45,733 bases of DNA from Bacteroidales bacterium (GTDB taxonomy: Bacteria > Bacteroidota > Bacteroidia > Bacteroidales > ML635J-15): contig JAFZLK010000116.1 in assembly GCA_017551515.1 (NCBI GenBank), positions 1 through 45,733 on the forward strand, in the 5' to 3' direction. Made by a program: the position numbers and the translations under genes. Positions 26,755 through 34,970 of this stretch are shown here, piece after piece. Each line of letters opens with the position of its first letter. Within the stretch, counting starts at the first letter, position 1. The notes under the pieces were generated by a model, which ran no database searches, was not told the origin of the DNA, and saw nothing but the letters and a program-made list of their open reading frames with translations.

Positions 26755-28089
26755 CTACGAATTAACATTTTTTTCAAGGTCGGCAAATTTTTTCGCCATT
26801 GTAGGATTATTGCTTACAAGTTTTTTGACGCTAAGTTCCTGAGCCTTGTTGTTTGCCAGACGAAGATTGTTTTCCGATCCTTGCAGCGCAGCCTTCACCT
26901 TCTGCAGGTGGTCAATGGTCTTGTCAATTTCTTCGATGGCCTTTAAAAATTTCTCGGATGCTAAACGATAGTTATTGCCAAATTTTTCCTTAAATTCGTT
27001 AATATCATCCTCAAAATGCGATATATCAATATTCTGGGTGCGTGTTATCTCAAGTTCACGTTTGTATTCTATGGTATGCCGCGCGGCATTTCTCAGCAAA
27101 GTAATTATAGGTATGAAGCACTGCGGCCTTACAACATACATCTTCTCATACTGATACGAAACATCAACTATTCCAGCATTATACAGTTCGCTTTCGGGTT
27201 CAAGCATCGATACCAGCACGGCATACTCACACTTCTTCTCTTTCCTGTCCTTGTCAAGTTCCTTGAAGAAATCGCTGTTCTTATGCTTGGTGGCAGTTGT
27301 GTCATTTTCGTTTTTCATCTCAAACATTATCGAAACGTACTCAACACCATCATCGGTAAAATCACGGAATATGAAGTCGCCCTTGCTACCAGTGTGGGCA
27401 TCATTGTCTTTCTCAAATGTTGCCATCTGGAATGCAGTCATCCGAAGTTTGTTGAACTCGTCCTCGCAATGTCTTTCAAGCGATTCACCAATCATCTTTG
27501 TCGAAAGCCGCGCCTTGAAATCCTTGTAGTAAGAAATCACTTCATCCTTTTCCTTGAGTTTATTTTCGTATGTCTCTGTAATTGTCTTCTCCTTCAGTTC
27601 CGCACTTTTCTTTGCATTATCCACATCAGTCTTCAGCCTCAAGATATCCATGTCTTTATCAGACAACTCCTTGTCCTTCAGCGAAATTGCATCCTTCACA
27701 GCAATCTCGCGTTCCTTGTCACCGGAGGCAACCTTCGCTTTCAAACTTTCAATTTCGAGCTGAAGTTCAGACATCTTCCTTTCATTTTCCACTTTCAACT
27801 CGGAAATCTGAACGTCCTTTTCCTTCTGGGCTTCGCTTACAGCCAGGCGCTTTTCCGTATCTGCCTGATTCAACTTGCCTTGAAGATCAGCTATTTTAGC
27901 ATTCAGTTCCGTTTCCGCCTTAACAATATCGTTGTCAGACTTAGACCTTACAGCCTCCTCTATCAACTTAGCCTTTTCCTGCAATTCCTTTTCAAAAGCC
28001 TTATCCCTCACCTGATTGAGAATCGCTGCATAACCCGACTCGTCAACAGTAAAAACATTTCCGCAATGCGGACACTTAATTTCATTCAT
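26755..28089 (-). CDS. DUF2130 family protein (coiled coil plus nuclease-like domain)
   Basis: 444 residues from the ATG at 28089; an upstream TTG at 28098 is less likely. The N-terminus has a short zinc-ribbon-like pattern with one Cys pair ([12 protein letters not shown]). Residues about 40-195 are a long charged coiled coil. The C-terminal DUF2130 domain (about 200-385) contains a Glu-x-Lys motif in MFEMKNEND followed by [35 protein letters not shown], typical of this family, which is predicted to have a PD-(D/E)XK nuclease-like fold. No function is established. It sits between the AAA ATPase and the RNA ligase, all on one strand. Confidence 0.85.
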   Translation of the reverse strand: MNEIKCPHCGNVFTVDESGYAAILNQVRDKAFEKELQEKAKLIEEAVRSKSDNDIVKAETELNAKIADLQGKLNQADTEKRLAVSEAQKEKDVQISELKVENERKMSELQLEIESLKAKVASGDKEREIAVKDAISLKDKELSDKDMDILRLKTDVDNAKKSAELKEKTITETYENKLKEKDEVISYYKDFKARLSTKMIGESLERHCEDEFNKLRMTAFQMATFEKDNDAHTGSKGDFIFRDFTDDGVEYVSIMFEMKNENDTTATKHKNSDFFKELDKDRKEKKCEYAVLVSMLEPESELYNAGIVDVSYQYEKMYVVRPQCFIPIITLLRNAARHTIEYKRELEITRTQNIDISHFEDDINEFKEKFGNNYRLASEKFLKAIEEIDKTIDHLQKVKAALQGSENNLRLANNKAQELSVKKLVSNNPTMAKKFADLEKNVNS

Positions 28090-28180
28090 AATCAACAATA
28101 TAATTTACATAAACATTAATTACAAAAATATTCAAAAATCACAAACCACCAATTCTTATTTACATTTTGCCAGCAAAACT

Positions 28181-28303
28181 AGTAGCAGGCGCAAGGCATT
28201 GCGCCGCTACTATTAACATTCAACTATCTTCTTTCAACACAAGGTTTTGCGTCGCTATCGTTTCCCATCTTTCGGTTCACAACGCAAGGCATTGCGTTGC
28301 TAC
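28181..28303. repeat. Three intergenic hairpin repeats, type B
   Basis: Between the AAA gene and the DUF2130 gene lie three hairpins. The first, 28181-28211, has outer arms AGTAGC/GCTACT around GGCGCAAGGCATTGCGCC. The second is a worn copy at about 28236-28257 ending TTTTGCGTCGCTA. The third is AACGCAAGGCATTGCGTT plus GCTAC at 28281-28303, directly after the AAA stop codon. A fourth copy is at 36348-36370. Bases in the outer arms differ between copies but stay paired. Confidence 0.8.
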
Positions 28304-30085
28304 CTAGAATCCTACCTTTGTATGTTTTGTTCCCAACAACTTCTCGTTTTTGCACTGGTCAATGATGAAATTGAAATCGGGACGGTTACCGCTGATGACC
28401 TCGTCCATCACGACCTTGCGGACAATGTTGTCGATTTCACCACCAGAAAAATCGTAGTCGGCAGCCAATTTGCGACACTGCTCCTCAGCAAGCCACACGA
28501 GTTTGCTCTGCCAGATGCTCTGCTTTGCCTCAAGTGTAGGCTTGTCGAATTTCAACTTGAAGATGAAACGACGCTCGAACGCAGGGTCAAGGTTATCGGC
28601 AAGGTTGGTGGTGGCAATCAGGATGCCATCGAGTTTCTCAAGTTCCTCAAGAATGATGTTCTGTATGGCATTTTCAGTCTGCGCCACACTAGACGAATTT
28701 ACATCCTTGCGCTTGCTGAACAAGGCATCTGCTTCGTTGAAAAGCAATATCGGCTTCAACTTTTCGTCCTTGCACATCCTGCCGTAGTCGGTAAAAATGC
28801 GCTTGATGATTTTCTCGCTTTCGCCAAACCAGCACGACTTGCTTGCACTAATGTCAACATGGTAAACCTTGCGACCGGTCTTGCGGGCAATCTGCATAGC
28901 AGTTTCGGTCTTGCCAGTTCCCGGCACACCATAGAATATTACCGCAACTCCCTTCGGCATCGATTCCTTTTCAAGACGGGACTGGAGATTCTTGAAATTC
29001 TCGTCCATAAGGCTCTGCGTAAGAAAATCTATCTTCTTTTCCAATTCGGCATCGTAAAACATCTGCTTCTCGTGAATGTTTTCCGGCAACTCAAGCAACT
29101 TGTCCTTTTTGCCGTTTTTGGAATACAATTTAATGTCATCCTCAAGGAACAACTCCTTGCCTTTTTCTGTAAGGCGCAGAGTTACATCCGAAATAAAACT
29201 ACCTTCTGACTTCTCAATAAGTTCTGCAACAATTAAGGGATGTTTGCTGGTAATCAAGTCGGAAGCCGTATTCATTCTGCGACGCATCGAATCGTAAATG
29301 TCCGAAAGCGTTGATTCCAAGCCAGTTTCGTGATAACGCGTTTCCACAATGAAATCATCGCAACATTCATAGAAAAGTGTGCGCTCCTCGACATCGGTGA
29401 TGAGTTTTTTCAGATTCTGCACAAATTCCATGTTTGAATTCTGATTTTCAAGCATTTCCACATTCTGGAACAAATAGCGCGACGGCTGACCAGAGTTGAT
29501 TCTCTCCTCAATCAAATCCGACACTATTCTACAGAACCTGTACCTGTCTATCTCCTTTTTCTCAGCCTTTACATACGGGGTGCTGTTTTGTATCGACTCC
29601 GCCAAATTGGGTTCCAGTTTGTACTCCAAGCGATGTGAGGTTGAAGACTTTACAAAAATTCCATCCTCTATGAGTTTGTTGAAATATTTCCGAAGTGGCA
29701 TAAAATCAACGGCGTTCAAGTCGAAATAATCAACGCAATCCCTCATGTCGAAAGCAGAATCGCAGTCCCCAATAGCCTTGGTATATGCTGCTACGACCAA
29801 CAACGCCTCAATCTCCGACATTTTCAAATACTTGGCAAAACTCGCAAGTTCCTTCTTCACGACTGGTATTTTGGATGCTGTAAGTGCCATCGAATTGTGA
29901 CGCTTTCCCCTCACAAAAGGAAGATCCCCATCATCCTCATCATCTTCCGACAAACTTGGTACGGCAAAGAACTCGGGCATATACAAGTTGAACATAGCGG
30001 TCTTGCTACCCTCCAATTCCCTAGAAAGGTTGCAGAATGTCTTCAAGGCATCAAATTTCTCTTTTTTCACTGTTTTTTCTTTCAT
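28304..30085 (-). CDS. AAA+ ATPase with N-terminal helical/winged-helix region
   Basis: 593 residues from the ATG at 30085; the frame extends to a TTG at 30112. The N-terminal two thirds are helical with a short winged-helix-like end (LRLTEKGKELFL at about residue 305) and match no family I can name. The AAA module has Walker A GVPGTGKT (Lys392), Walker B LLFNEADAL (about 447-455, Asn where most have Asp), sensor 1 ATTN and the arginine-finger region PAFERRF. Such ATPases remodel protein or nucleic-acid complexes. It has its own promoter region with two palindromes upstream, and is followed by the DUF2130 and RNA ligase genes on the same strand. Confidence 0.82.
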   Translation of the reverse strand: MKEKTVKKEKFDALKTFCNLSRELEGSKTAMFNLYMPEFFAVPSLSEDDEDDGDLPFVRGKRHNSMALTASKIPVVKKELASFAKYLKMSEIEALLVVAAYTKAIGDCDSAFDMRDCVDYFDLNAVDFMPLRKYFNKLIEDGIFVKSSTSHRLEYKLEPNLAESIQNSTPYVKAEKKEIDRYRFCRIVSDLIEERINSGQPSRYLFQNVEMLENQNSNMEFVQNLKKLITDVEERTLFYECCDDFIVETRYHETGLESTLSDIYDSMRRRMNTASDLITSKHPLIVAELIEKSEGSFISDVTLRLTEKGKELFLEDDIKLYSKNGKKDKLLELPENIHEKQMFYDAELEKKIDFLTQSLMDENFKNLQSRLEKESMPKGVAVIFYGVPGTGKTETAMQIARKTGRKVYHVDISASKSCWFGESEKIIKRIFTDYGRMCKDEKLKPILLFNEADALFSKRKDVNSSSVAQTENAIQNIILEELEKLDGILIATTNLADNLDPAFERRFIFKLKFDKPTLEAKQSIWQSKLVWLAEEQCRKLAADYDFSGGEIDNIVRKVVMDEVISGNRPDFNFIIDQCKNEKLLGTKHTKVGF

Positions 30086-30144
30086 TTTTCTAAGTATTAA
30101 TTTATTAAACAATCAAAAAACTTCGCAATATTAGTCACAGCATA

Positions 30145-30190
30145 CGACAAAATGTGTCGCAACTTTTGAAAATTTTGACAAAATCTGTCG
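30145..30190. promoter_or_regulatory. Pair of operator-like dyads upstream of the AAA gene
   Basis: CGACA-AAATG-TGTCG (30145-30159) and TGACA-AAATC-TGTCG (30176-30190). Both are 15-bp dyads with 5-nt centres, and each continues into an AACTTTT tail on the same side. Their centres are 31 bp apart, about three helical turns, and they sit just upstream of the TAATATTGC element. Likely binding sites for a dimeric regulator of the AAA gene. Confidence 0.5.
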
Positions 30191-30404
30191 TAACTTTTTG
30201 CCGACAAGAAATCATTTCGCTATAACATAGCAAAGATTCCCAAAAAATTCAGTTAGATTTTCATTTAATCATATCCGTTCCCATTTTCTTCATTTTTTTC
30301 GTGGCACAAAGATAATAGGAAATGGGGAGATGACCAAAAATTATGGGGAAAAGATTTTAACAAAATAAATAGGTAGAACAAAATGAAGCGTGACCTTTGA
30401 AATA

Positions 30405-30430
30405 AAATATATATAATCACCGGCGATTAT
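30405..30430 (-). terminator. Weak terminator after the McrC-like gene
   Basis: Stem ATAATC/GATTAT (30413-30418 with 30425-30430) around ACCGGC. On the minus strand it is followed by an A/T-rich run with four T in a row. It starts four bases after the McrC-like stop. Confidence 0.4.
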
Positions 30431-30434
30431 CAAA

Positions 30435-32102
30435 TCACTGACAAAAACACTTATCAGCAATTTGATTTTTATCCGAGTCCATCGTTTCTAAAAAGGTTTC
30501 ATTGAAAACATTAATTAATCTCTTATTCTCATTGGAGAATGCAACAATCAAACGATTTTCATTACTAAACATCCGTCCTGCCAAATCATAAAAATGTGAT
30601 TTTACGAAATCTTTCAGTTCTACTTCATCTTTAAACGACACTTTATATACAACATATTCATTCTTAATATATTGCCTCATATCTGAAATAACCTCGTTTT
30701 CAATCTTTCTACGAAAAGCGAATCTTTCTGCTTGGTTATTTTTTGCATAATTATACAATAAATACATCAGATTTACTTTATATTTCAATAAAAATAAGGT
30801 ATCCCTGTCAAAAATACGTCCTTCAAATTGATTTTGCTCATATATTTCCCCAAATTTACTAAATCCATCATCGCGGTCATCCCAATTTGTCACTTTTGGC
30901 ACAATAAAGAAATTGGGTATAATTGCGTAGCCCTCAGCAACATCGTCTCTATTAAAATCTGCAATACTATTAAAATTATGATTATCTCTTTTTATATCCA
31001 TTGCCAACTGGACAAAATTTCTGGCATACCCGAACTGCTTTTTTACATCTGGGGAACTCTTTCCTAATTTGTTTTCTTCATCTTCTTTATTAATAACATA
31101 ATATTTGCTATCGGCAATATAACAAACTTCATTTGCTCCTGTTTCTCCCAATACTGATTTACCAGAAAACAAATGGTCAATTTCTGTATCCTGCTTCTTA
31201 AATTCGTTCAAACTATCATCACCAATCATATATTCCACCATTCGCTGAAATACATATTCGAAATCTTTTACTAGCAAATATTCCTCATGCTTTGTGCCAT
31301 CACGAAGTTCTCTATCGGATTTGTAATATGCATATAATAACTCCCACAGCGTACGCAGTCTATCATTGAAATAATTATTTCTGATTCGTCTTAACTTGCC
31401 AAGAACCTGCCCATTACAAGCCATCCTCTTAAACTCTTCCTTTCCATACAGTTCATACGGCTGGTCAACAATCACTGGCAATCCCATTTCGTCCTTTAGG
31501 AAAATGAGCGTATTGAAAAAGATTACAAGCAACTCTTCATTATAATTTATAGTCTTCTTGTTGTTAACAACATCAAGATACATTACACGCTTATCCTTTA
31601 TCAGAGGTATATGCTTGCGAACAGTCTTAGTCCAGTTTATGCGATTAAAACCAGAGTGCGATTGCTTATATATGAATAGGAACAAATCCTTATTGTTGTC
31701 GTAAAAGTCCTTCAGCGACAAAATGCGTTCAATTATGGTCGGAGAAAATTTATCGTGCCTACTACTTTTGACATTAATCGAATCCCTCCCGATATTGCTA
31801 CTTTCAGGTTTGTATTCCGCATATCTATTCAATGCACGATAAATCCACCAAGGTAAATTCTGATCAAAATGCCTCAAAGTGGCATTTTCTTTTTTAGTAT
31901 CAATAATATCGCTTATTTTTTCGAAATCACCCTTTTGAAATATTTTTGGCAAAATAAATACTGGATCATACTCCCCATTTTTTGCAGAACAATAATACCC
32001 GACACATTTTACCTTATAACCATTAAGATATGTGTCAGGCAGAATTTCTTTCAATTCCGTTTTACTATTACTATAGGAATATTCCTCAAAAAGCAATTTC
32101 AT
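30435..32102 (-). CDS. McrC/LlaJI-type restriction endonuclease subunit
   Basis: 555 residues from the ATG at 32102; a TTG three codons earlier is less likely. The protein has the layout of McrC-like or LlaJI-type nuclease subunits: an N-terminal beta-rich domain (KLLFEEYSYS, GYKVKCVGYYC), a helical middle, and a C-terminal nuclease core with a PD-(D/E)XK-like motif IADSKYYVI (Asp331 and Lys333) preceded by DTEIDHLF. It follows the McrB-like gene by about 20 nt. Known role of the family: the nuclease arm that the McrB GTPase ring carries to modified DNA. Exact assignment between McrC and LlaJI subfamilies is uncertain. Codons are strongly A/T-biased compared with the core genes. Confidence 0.78.
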   Translation of the reverse strand: MKLLFEEYSYSNSKTELKEILPDTYLNGYKVKCVGYYCSAKNGEYDPVFILPKIFQKGDFEKISDIIDTKKENATLRHFDQNLPWWIYRALNRYAEYKPESSNIGRDSINVKSSRHDKFSPTIIERILSLKDFYDNNKDLFLFIYKQSHSGFNRINWTKTVRKHIPLIKDKRVMYLDVVNNKKTINYNEELLVIFFNTLIFLKDEMGLPVIVDQPYELYGKEEFKRMACNGQVLGKLRRIRNNYFNDRLRTLWELLYAYYKSDRELRDGTKHEEYLLVKDFEYVFQRMVEYMIGDDSLNEFKKQDTEIDHLFSGKSVLGETGANEVCYIADSKYYVINKEDEENKLGKSSPDVKKQFGYARNFVQLAMDIKRDNHNFNSIADFNRDDVAEGYAIIPNFFIVPKVTNWDDRDDGFSKFGEIYEQNQFEGRIFDRDTLFLLKYKVNLMYLLYNYAKNNQAERFAFRRKIENEVISDMRQYIKNEYVVYKVSFKDEVELKDFVKSHFYDLAGRMFSNENRLIVAFSNENKRLINVFNETFLETMDSDKNQIADKCFCQ

Positions 32103-32123
32103 TATTAACAATTTTATCGCTTA

Positions 32124-33446
32124 CTAAAATGATTCTATTTCTTCATTTCCTTTTTCCTTGGAACATTCTTTTTCAATAAATTTTTTAACTATATTCTCCC
32201 CACAATCATTTTCATTAAACAAATCCTCAAACAAAGCATTATCTCCACTATCGCCAAAGACTGCCCTGCCAAATTCCACATCATCCTTGAACACATCATT
32301 GAAAAGATAAAACATTACCTTGTCACGAAATGTGTCATAGTCAATTGTTTTATTATTTTTAGGCAATTTTATGAATCTCTCTCCTATTTGCTTGTCGGCA
32401 CTATGTGTCTTATTTGCTATGTATTTGTTAATTTCCTTTATAAAGTCTAGCCATTTAGTACCGTTCCATAATTCTATCTCCTTTAAATCTTTGGCATCAT
32501 AATTAATTTTTACATATTTCCACTCCCAACGACGCTTAAAGGCAGAATCGATAGGAAATAGCGACTGGTCGGATGTATTCATTGTTGCCAAGATTGTAAG
32601 ATTGCTAGGCAATGCTAACACGCCCGAATCCTTATTGACGTCTTTTTTCAACTCTACATAAACCTTTTCCAACTCTCCACAATATTTTTCATAATTGTTT
32701 CCGAAACCTTCTTCTGACTTTAAATATTTCACCACATCAGTATCAGCCCAAATGTAATAATCAGAATAGCCATCATTATCTTTTCTGTCAAGCAACTGGA
32801 ATATATCGCCAAAAATTTGAGCACAATTGCCCCTGTTCAGTTCCTCAATTACCAAATAATATTGTTGTATATTTTCTCCAGAAATCAAGTTTTTCCACGC
32901 ATCTACATAAATCTTTAGAAATGCCTGTGGCACAAACTTATACTCTATTTCTTTGCCATTCATTGAAGGTTTGTAGCATCCTACAAAACTTGCATAGTCG
33001 GTATCAGGATGGAATGTAACTCGCACACTTTTTCCCGCTGGCATATTGTCAAGTTTCAGTTCTTTGCAAGTTTTATCGCCTTTTGCATTATTATTTACAA
33101 TTTGCTTAACGGTATAAGACTTGCCCGTGCCTGGTGCACCATATAAAAGGATGTTACGACCACAATATTCAAGGATATCTTCTAACTCTTCTGAACCCAC
33201 AGACTCCTCTGGGTTAACTCCTTTCATAAGACCTCCATCCTTTATGACATACATTCCATCACCATTTCCACCTTCCACTTTGCCTTCTTTTTTTAGTTTA
33301 GTTAAAACGCCAAGAACATTTTTATATGGTATATCAGCGTCTGTTTCAAACAACCCGCTATCTATAAGTTTTTTCTCTATTACTGTATAATGCATTGGTA
33401 CACCCGCATCTTTTAATAAATTAAACACTAAATCTTTTTGTGTCAT
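32124..33446 (-). CDS. McrB-like GTPase with N-terminal HARE-HTH-like domain
   Basis: 440 residues. Residues 1-70 (KDLVFNLLKDAGVPMHYTVI, then VLTKLKKEGKV and GDGMYVIKD) match the HARE-HTH fold, a winged helix found in restriction and chromatin proteins. The AAA+ domain has Walker A GAPGTGKS (Lys109), the McrB hallmark EELNRGNCAQIFGDIF with Glu200-Glu201, and the GTP-specificity motif MNTSDQS (288-294), a variant of MNTADRS. It translocates DNA and activates the nuclease encoded directly downstream. The HARE-HTH probably replaces the usual McrB DNA-binding domain for recognition of modified bases. No methyltransferase is nearby, which fits a modification-dependent system. Confidence 0.87.
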   Translation of the reverse strand: MTQKDLVFNLLKDAGVPMHYTVIEKKLIDSGLFETDADIPYKNVLGVLTKLKKEGKVEGGNGDGMYVIKDGGLMKGVNPEESVGSEELEDILEYCGRNILLYGAPGTGKSYTVKQIVNNNAKGDKTCKELKLDNMPAGKSVRVTFHPDTDYASFVGCYKPSMNGKEIEYKFVPQAFLKIYVDAWKNLISGENIQQYYLVIEELNRGNCAQIFGDIFQLLDRKDNDGYSDYYIWADTDVVKYLKSEEGFGNNYEKYCGELEKVYVELKKDVNKDSGVLALPSNLTILATMNTSDQSLFPIDSAFKRRWEWKYVKINYDAKDLKEIELWNGTKWLDFIKEINKYIANKTHSADKQIGERFIKLPKNNKTIDYDTFRDKVMFYLFNDVFKDDVEFGRAVFGDSGDNALFEDLFNENDCGENIVKKFIEKECSKEKGNEEIESF

Positions 33447-33508
33447 TTTTTTATTATTTCTTCCTACTCTTCATCGGATTTTCGGAAACTCCGTAATTAT
33501 TTTCGCTA

Positions 33509-33516
33509 CAAATTTA
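33509..33516 (-). promoter_or_regulatory. Possible -7 element of the McrB-like gene
   Basis: Minus-strand TAAATTTG matches TAnnTTTG. It lies about 60 nt before the ATG and lacks a convincing -33 box, so it is tentative. Confidence 0.35.
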
Positions 33517-33610
33517 AACAAAATGCAACAACTTACCATTTCTGTTTATTAACAACACAATTGTATTTATTAACAGCAAAAAACGCCGCGACTTAAATTC
33601 ACGCTAAACA

Positions 33611-33650
33611 AAAAAAACTCACACCGCCACAACAGCAGTGTGAGTTTTTA
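33611..33650 (-). terminator. Terminator after the acidic protein gene
   Basis: Stem AAAAACTCACAC/GTGTGAGTTTTT (33613-33624 with 33638-33649), 12 bp perfect, with A- and T-runs on both sides. It stands between the acidic-protein gene and the McrB-like gene, so the latter has its own promoter. Confidence 0.85.
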
Positions 33651-33706
33651 ATTCACCCCATTTTTTTCATTTTCTCCCATGGCTTTTTTTGGTGCTTCGC
33701 CTCCTT

Positions 33707-34210
33707 TTATTCATCGTCGGCGAACATCCCGTTCTCTTCAAGTTCCTTGTCCCATTCCTCTCGCTGGCGTTCTTCTTCCAACTGCTGTTCTATTTCCCAG
33801 TCTTCATCCAAATCGTAGTCGGGGTCATTTTCTGCCAGCCAGTCGTCCAAATCCTTGCTCCATTTGTCGTACTTGTCCAAAATTTCTCCCAGTTCATCGA
33901 AGGCTTTATCGACTTCTGCCCGCTGTTCTTCACTCGCATTCTTGTATTTCTCCCAGATGTCATTCTTGCCTTCGGCAGATCCGCGGTATTCTTCCAGTTC
34001 TTCTGCCCATTCCGCTTCCACCACTGCAAGTGTTGCCTTGACTCTTTCGACTAGAGGCATCCGCAATTCCCATTCAAACTGCCGTTCTGAGGAATCATCC
34101 TGCACTTTTCTATTTAACCTCGCAGTCTTGCGATTTTGGGGGGTACTCGACTGACTGCCACTCACTTTCGTTGAGCCACAAACCGGCTCGGAAGAATTTT
34201 TCTTCTTCAT
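33707..34210 (-). CDS. Hypothetical acidic Trp-rich coiled-coil protein
   Basis: 167 residues, no recognised family. The first 45 residues are basic and Ser/Thr/Asn-rich (probably disordered). From about residue 50 on it is a single, highly acidic, helix-forming region with many Trp (AEWAEELEEY, DKWSKDLDDWLAENDPDYD, EDWEIEQQLEEERQREEW). No signal peptide or membrane segment. A basic-then-acidic polypeptide of this kind could bind nucleic acid or mimic DNA, but that is only a guess. It is an independent unit with a strong terminator, placed just upstream of the McrBC-like pair on the same strand. Confidence 0.6.
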   Translation of the reverse strand: MKKKNSSEPVCGSTKVSGSQSSTPQNRKTARLNRKVQDDSSERQFEWELRMPLVERVKATLAVVEAEWAEELEEYRGSAEGKNDIWEKYKNASEEQRAEVDKAFDELGEILDKYDKWSKDLDDWLAENDPDYDLDEDWEIEQQLEEERQREEWDKELEENGMFADDE

Positions 34211-34970
34211 AATTTTTAAAATTTTAAATTAATTAATTTTTGAATTTTTATTTTTTGAGGATTGGTTTCCTCACTTATATAATCTAAAAAAAAATCAAAA
34301 TACAGAAGAAAAAATTTTTTACCTAAAATTGTGTATTAATATATACTTTTACAACACACTAAATAACAGAATATTAACTAAAATAGCATGGTTTTAACAA
34401 CCTATAAATATGCTATATAACATAATAATTCAGCAAATGAAAATTGAGCATAAAAACCAAGTAAAATTGCACGTATGGGTAAGATTTGGGAGAACTCAAA
34501 AATTGAATTCTTCCAGTTTTAGTCATTTGATGGCAAAAAACAATTAGTAATTATTGCCAAAATATGCTAAAAAAACATGTATATAGAATTACTAATGTCC
34601 GCTAAAAAAACGCATTAGAGTTGTATGTTTATAATTATCATTTATTTACACAAATGTTTAAGTGGCAGGGCTTGTCATTTCGGAAGCTAGTCGTAACACG
34701 CGATACAGAATGGGGAGCGTTGTGAAGACTGCTGTCCGTAATCTGCTAACGTGTTGTTGTGGAACAGATTCCGTACAGACAGGCTCACTCGACACGTTCC
34801 TTAGTCGGTTCGCTTTGTCTTACGGAATGACTGGCTGGGTGGTTTAGCGAACACCAATAATATTGAATCCTATTTTTAGGCATGCGGAACTTCGTAAAAT
34901 TTTCTCATAAATGCATACGAAGAAACACTCTAGGCAAATTATCAGGTCTCCAAAATGAATTCTTCTTGCT
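34211..34970. other. Long A+T-rich intergenic region
   Basis: 760 nt without a credible gene. The left half is extremely A/T-rich with no element I can name. The right half holds repeat P (34674-34831). Short frames inside the repeat are fortuitous. Confidence 0.7.
34674..34831 (+). repeat. Dispersed repeat P, short copy, MITE-like
   Basis: 158 bp bounded by imperfect inverted ends GTCATTTCGGAAG (34674-34686) and CTTACGGAATGAC (34819-34831), 11 of 13 pairing. Its first 73 bp match the copy at 16404-16550 in opposite orientation, but here the two matching blocks are directly joined. No coding capacity. Confidence 0.8.

Larger units (their letters stand above)
30113..30434. other. Intergenic region between AAA ATPase and McrC-like genes
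   Basis: 322 nt, A+T-rich, no gene seen. It contains a candidate -7 element for the AAA gene (minus-strand TAATATTGC, 30125-30133), two dyads at 30145-30190, and a weak hairpin at the far end that may terminate the McrC-like gene. Confidence 0.6.

Noticed and set aside
27016..28119. Long open frame opposite the DUF2130 gene (367 codons)
   Set aside because: Antisense shadow of a charged coiled-coil gene; hydrophobic, Phe/Leu/Ile/Arg-rich translation with no family features.
28247..29209. Open frame opposite the AAA ATPase gene (320 codons)
   Set aside because: Its translation is the antisense of conserved AAA motifs and begins inside the type B repeats.
34662..34847. Short frame in repeat P resembling a frame at 16153-16512
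   Set aside because: The similarity (YRMGSVVKTAVRNL) is only the repeated DNA translated; neither frame has gene features outside the repeat.
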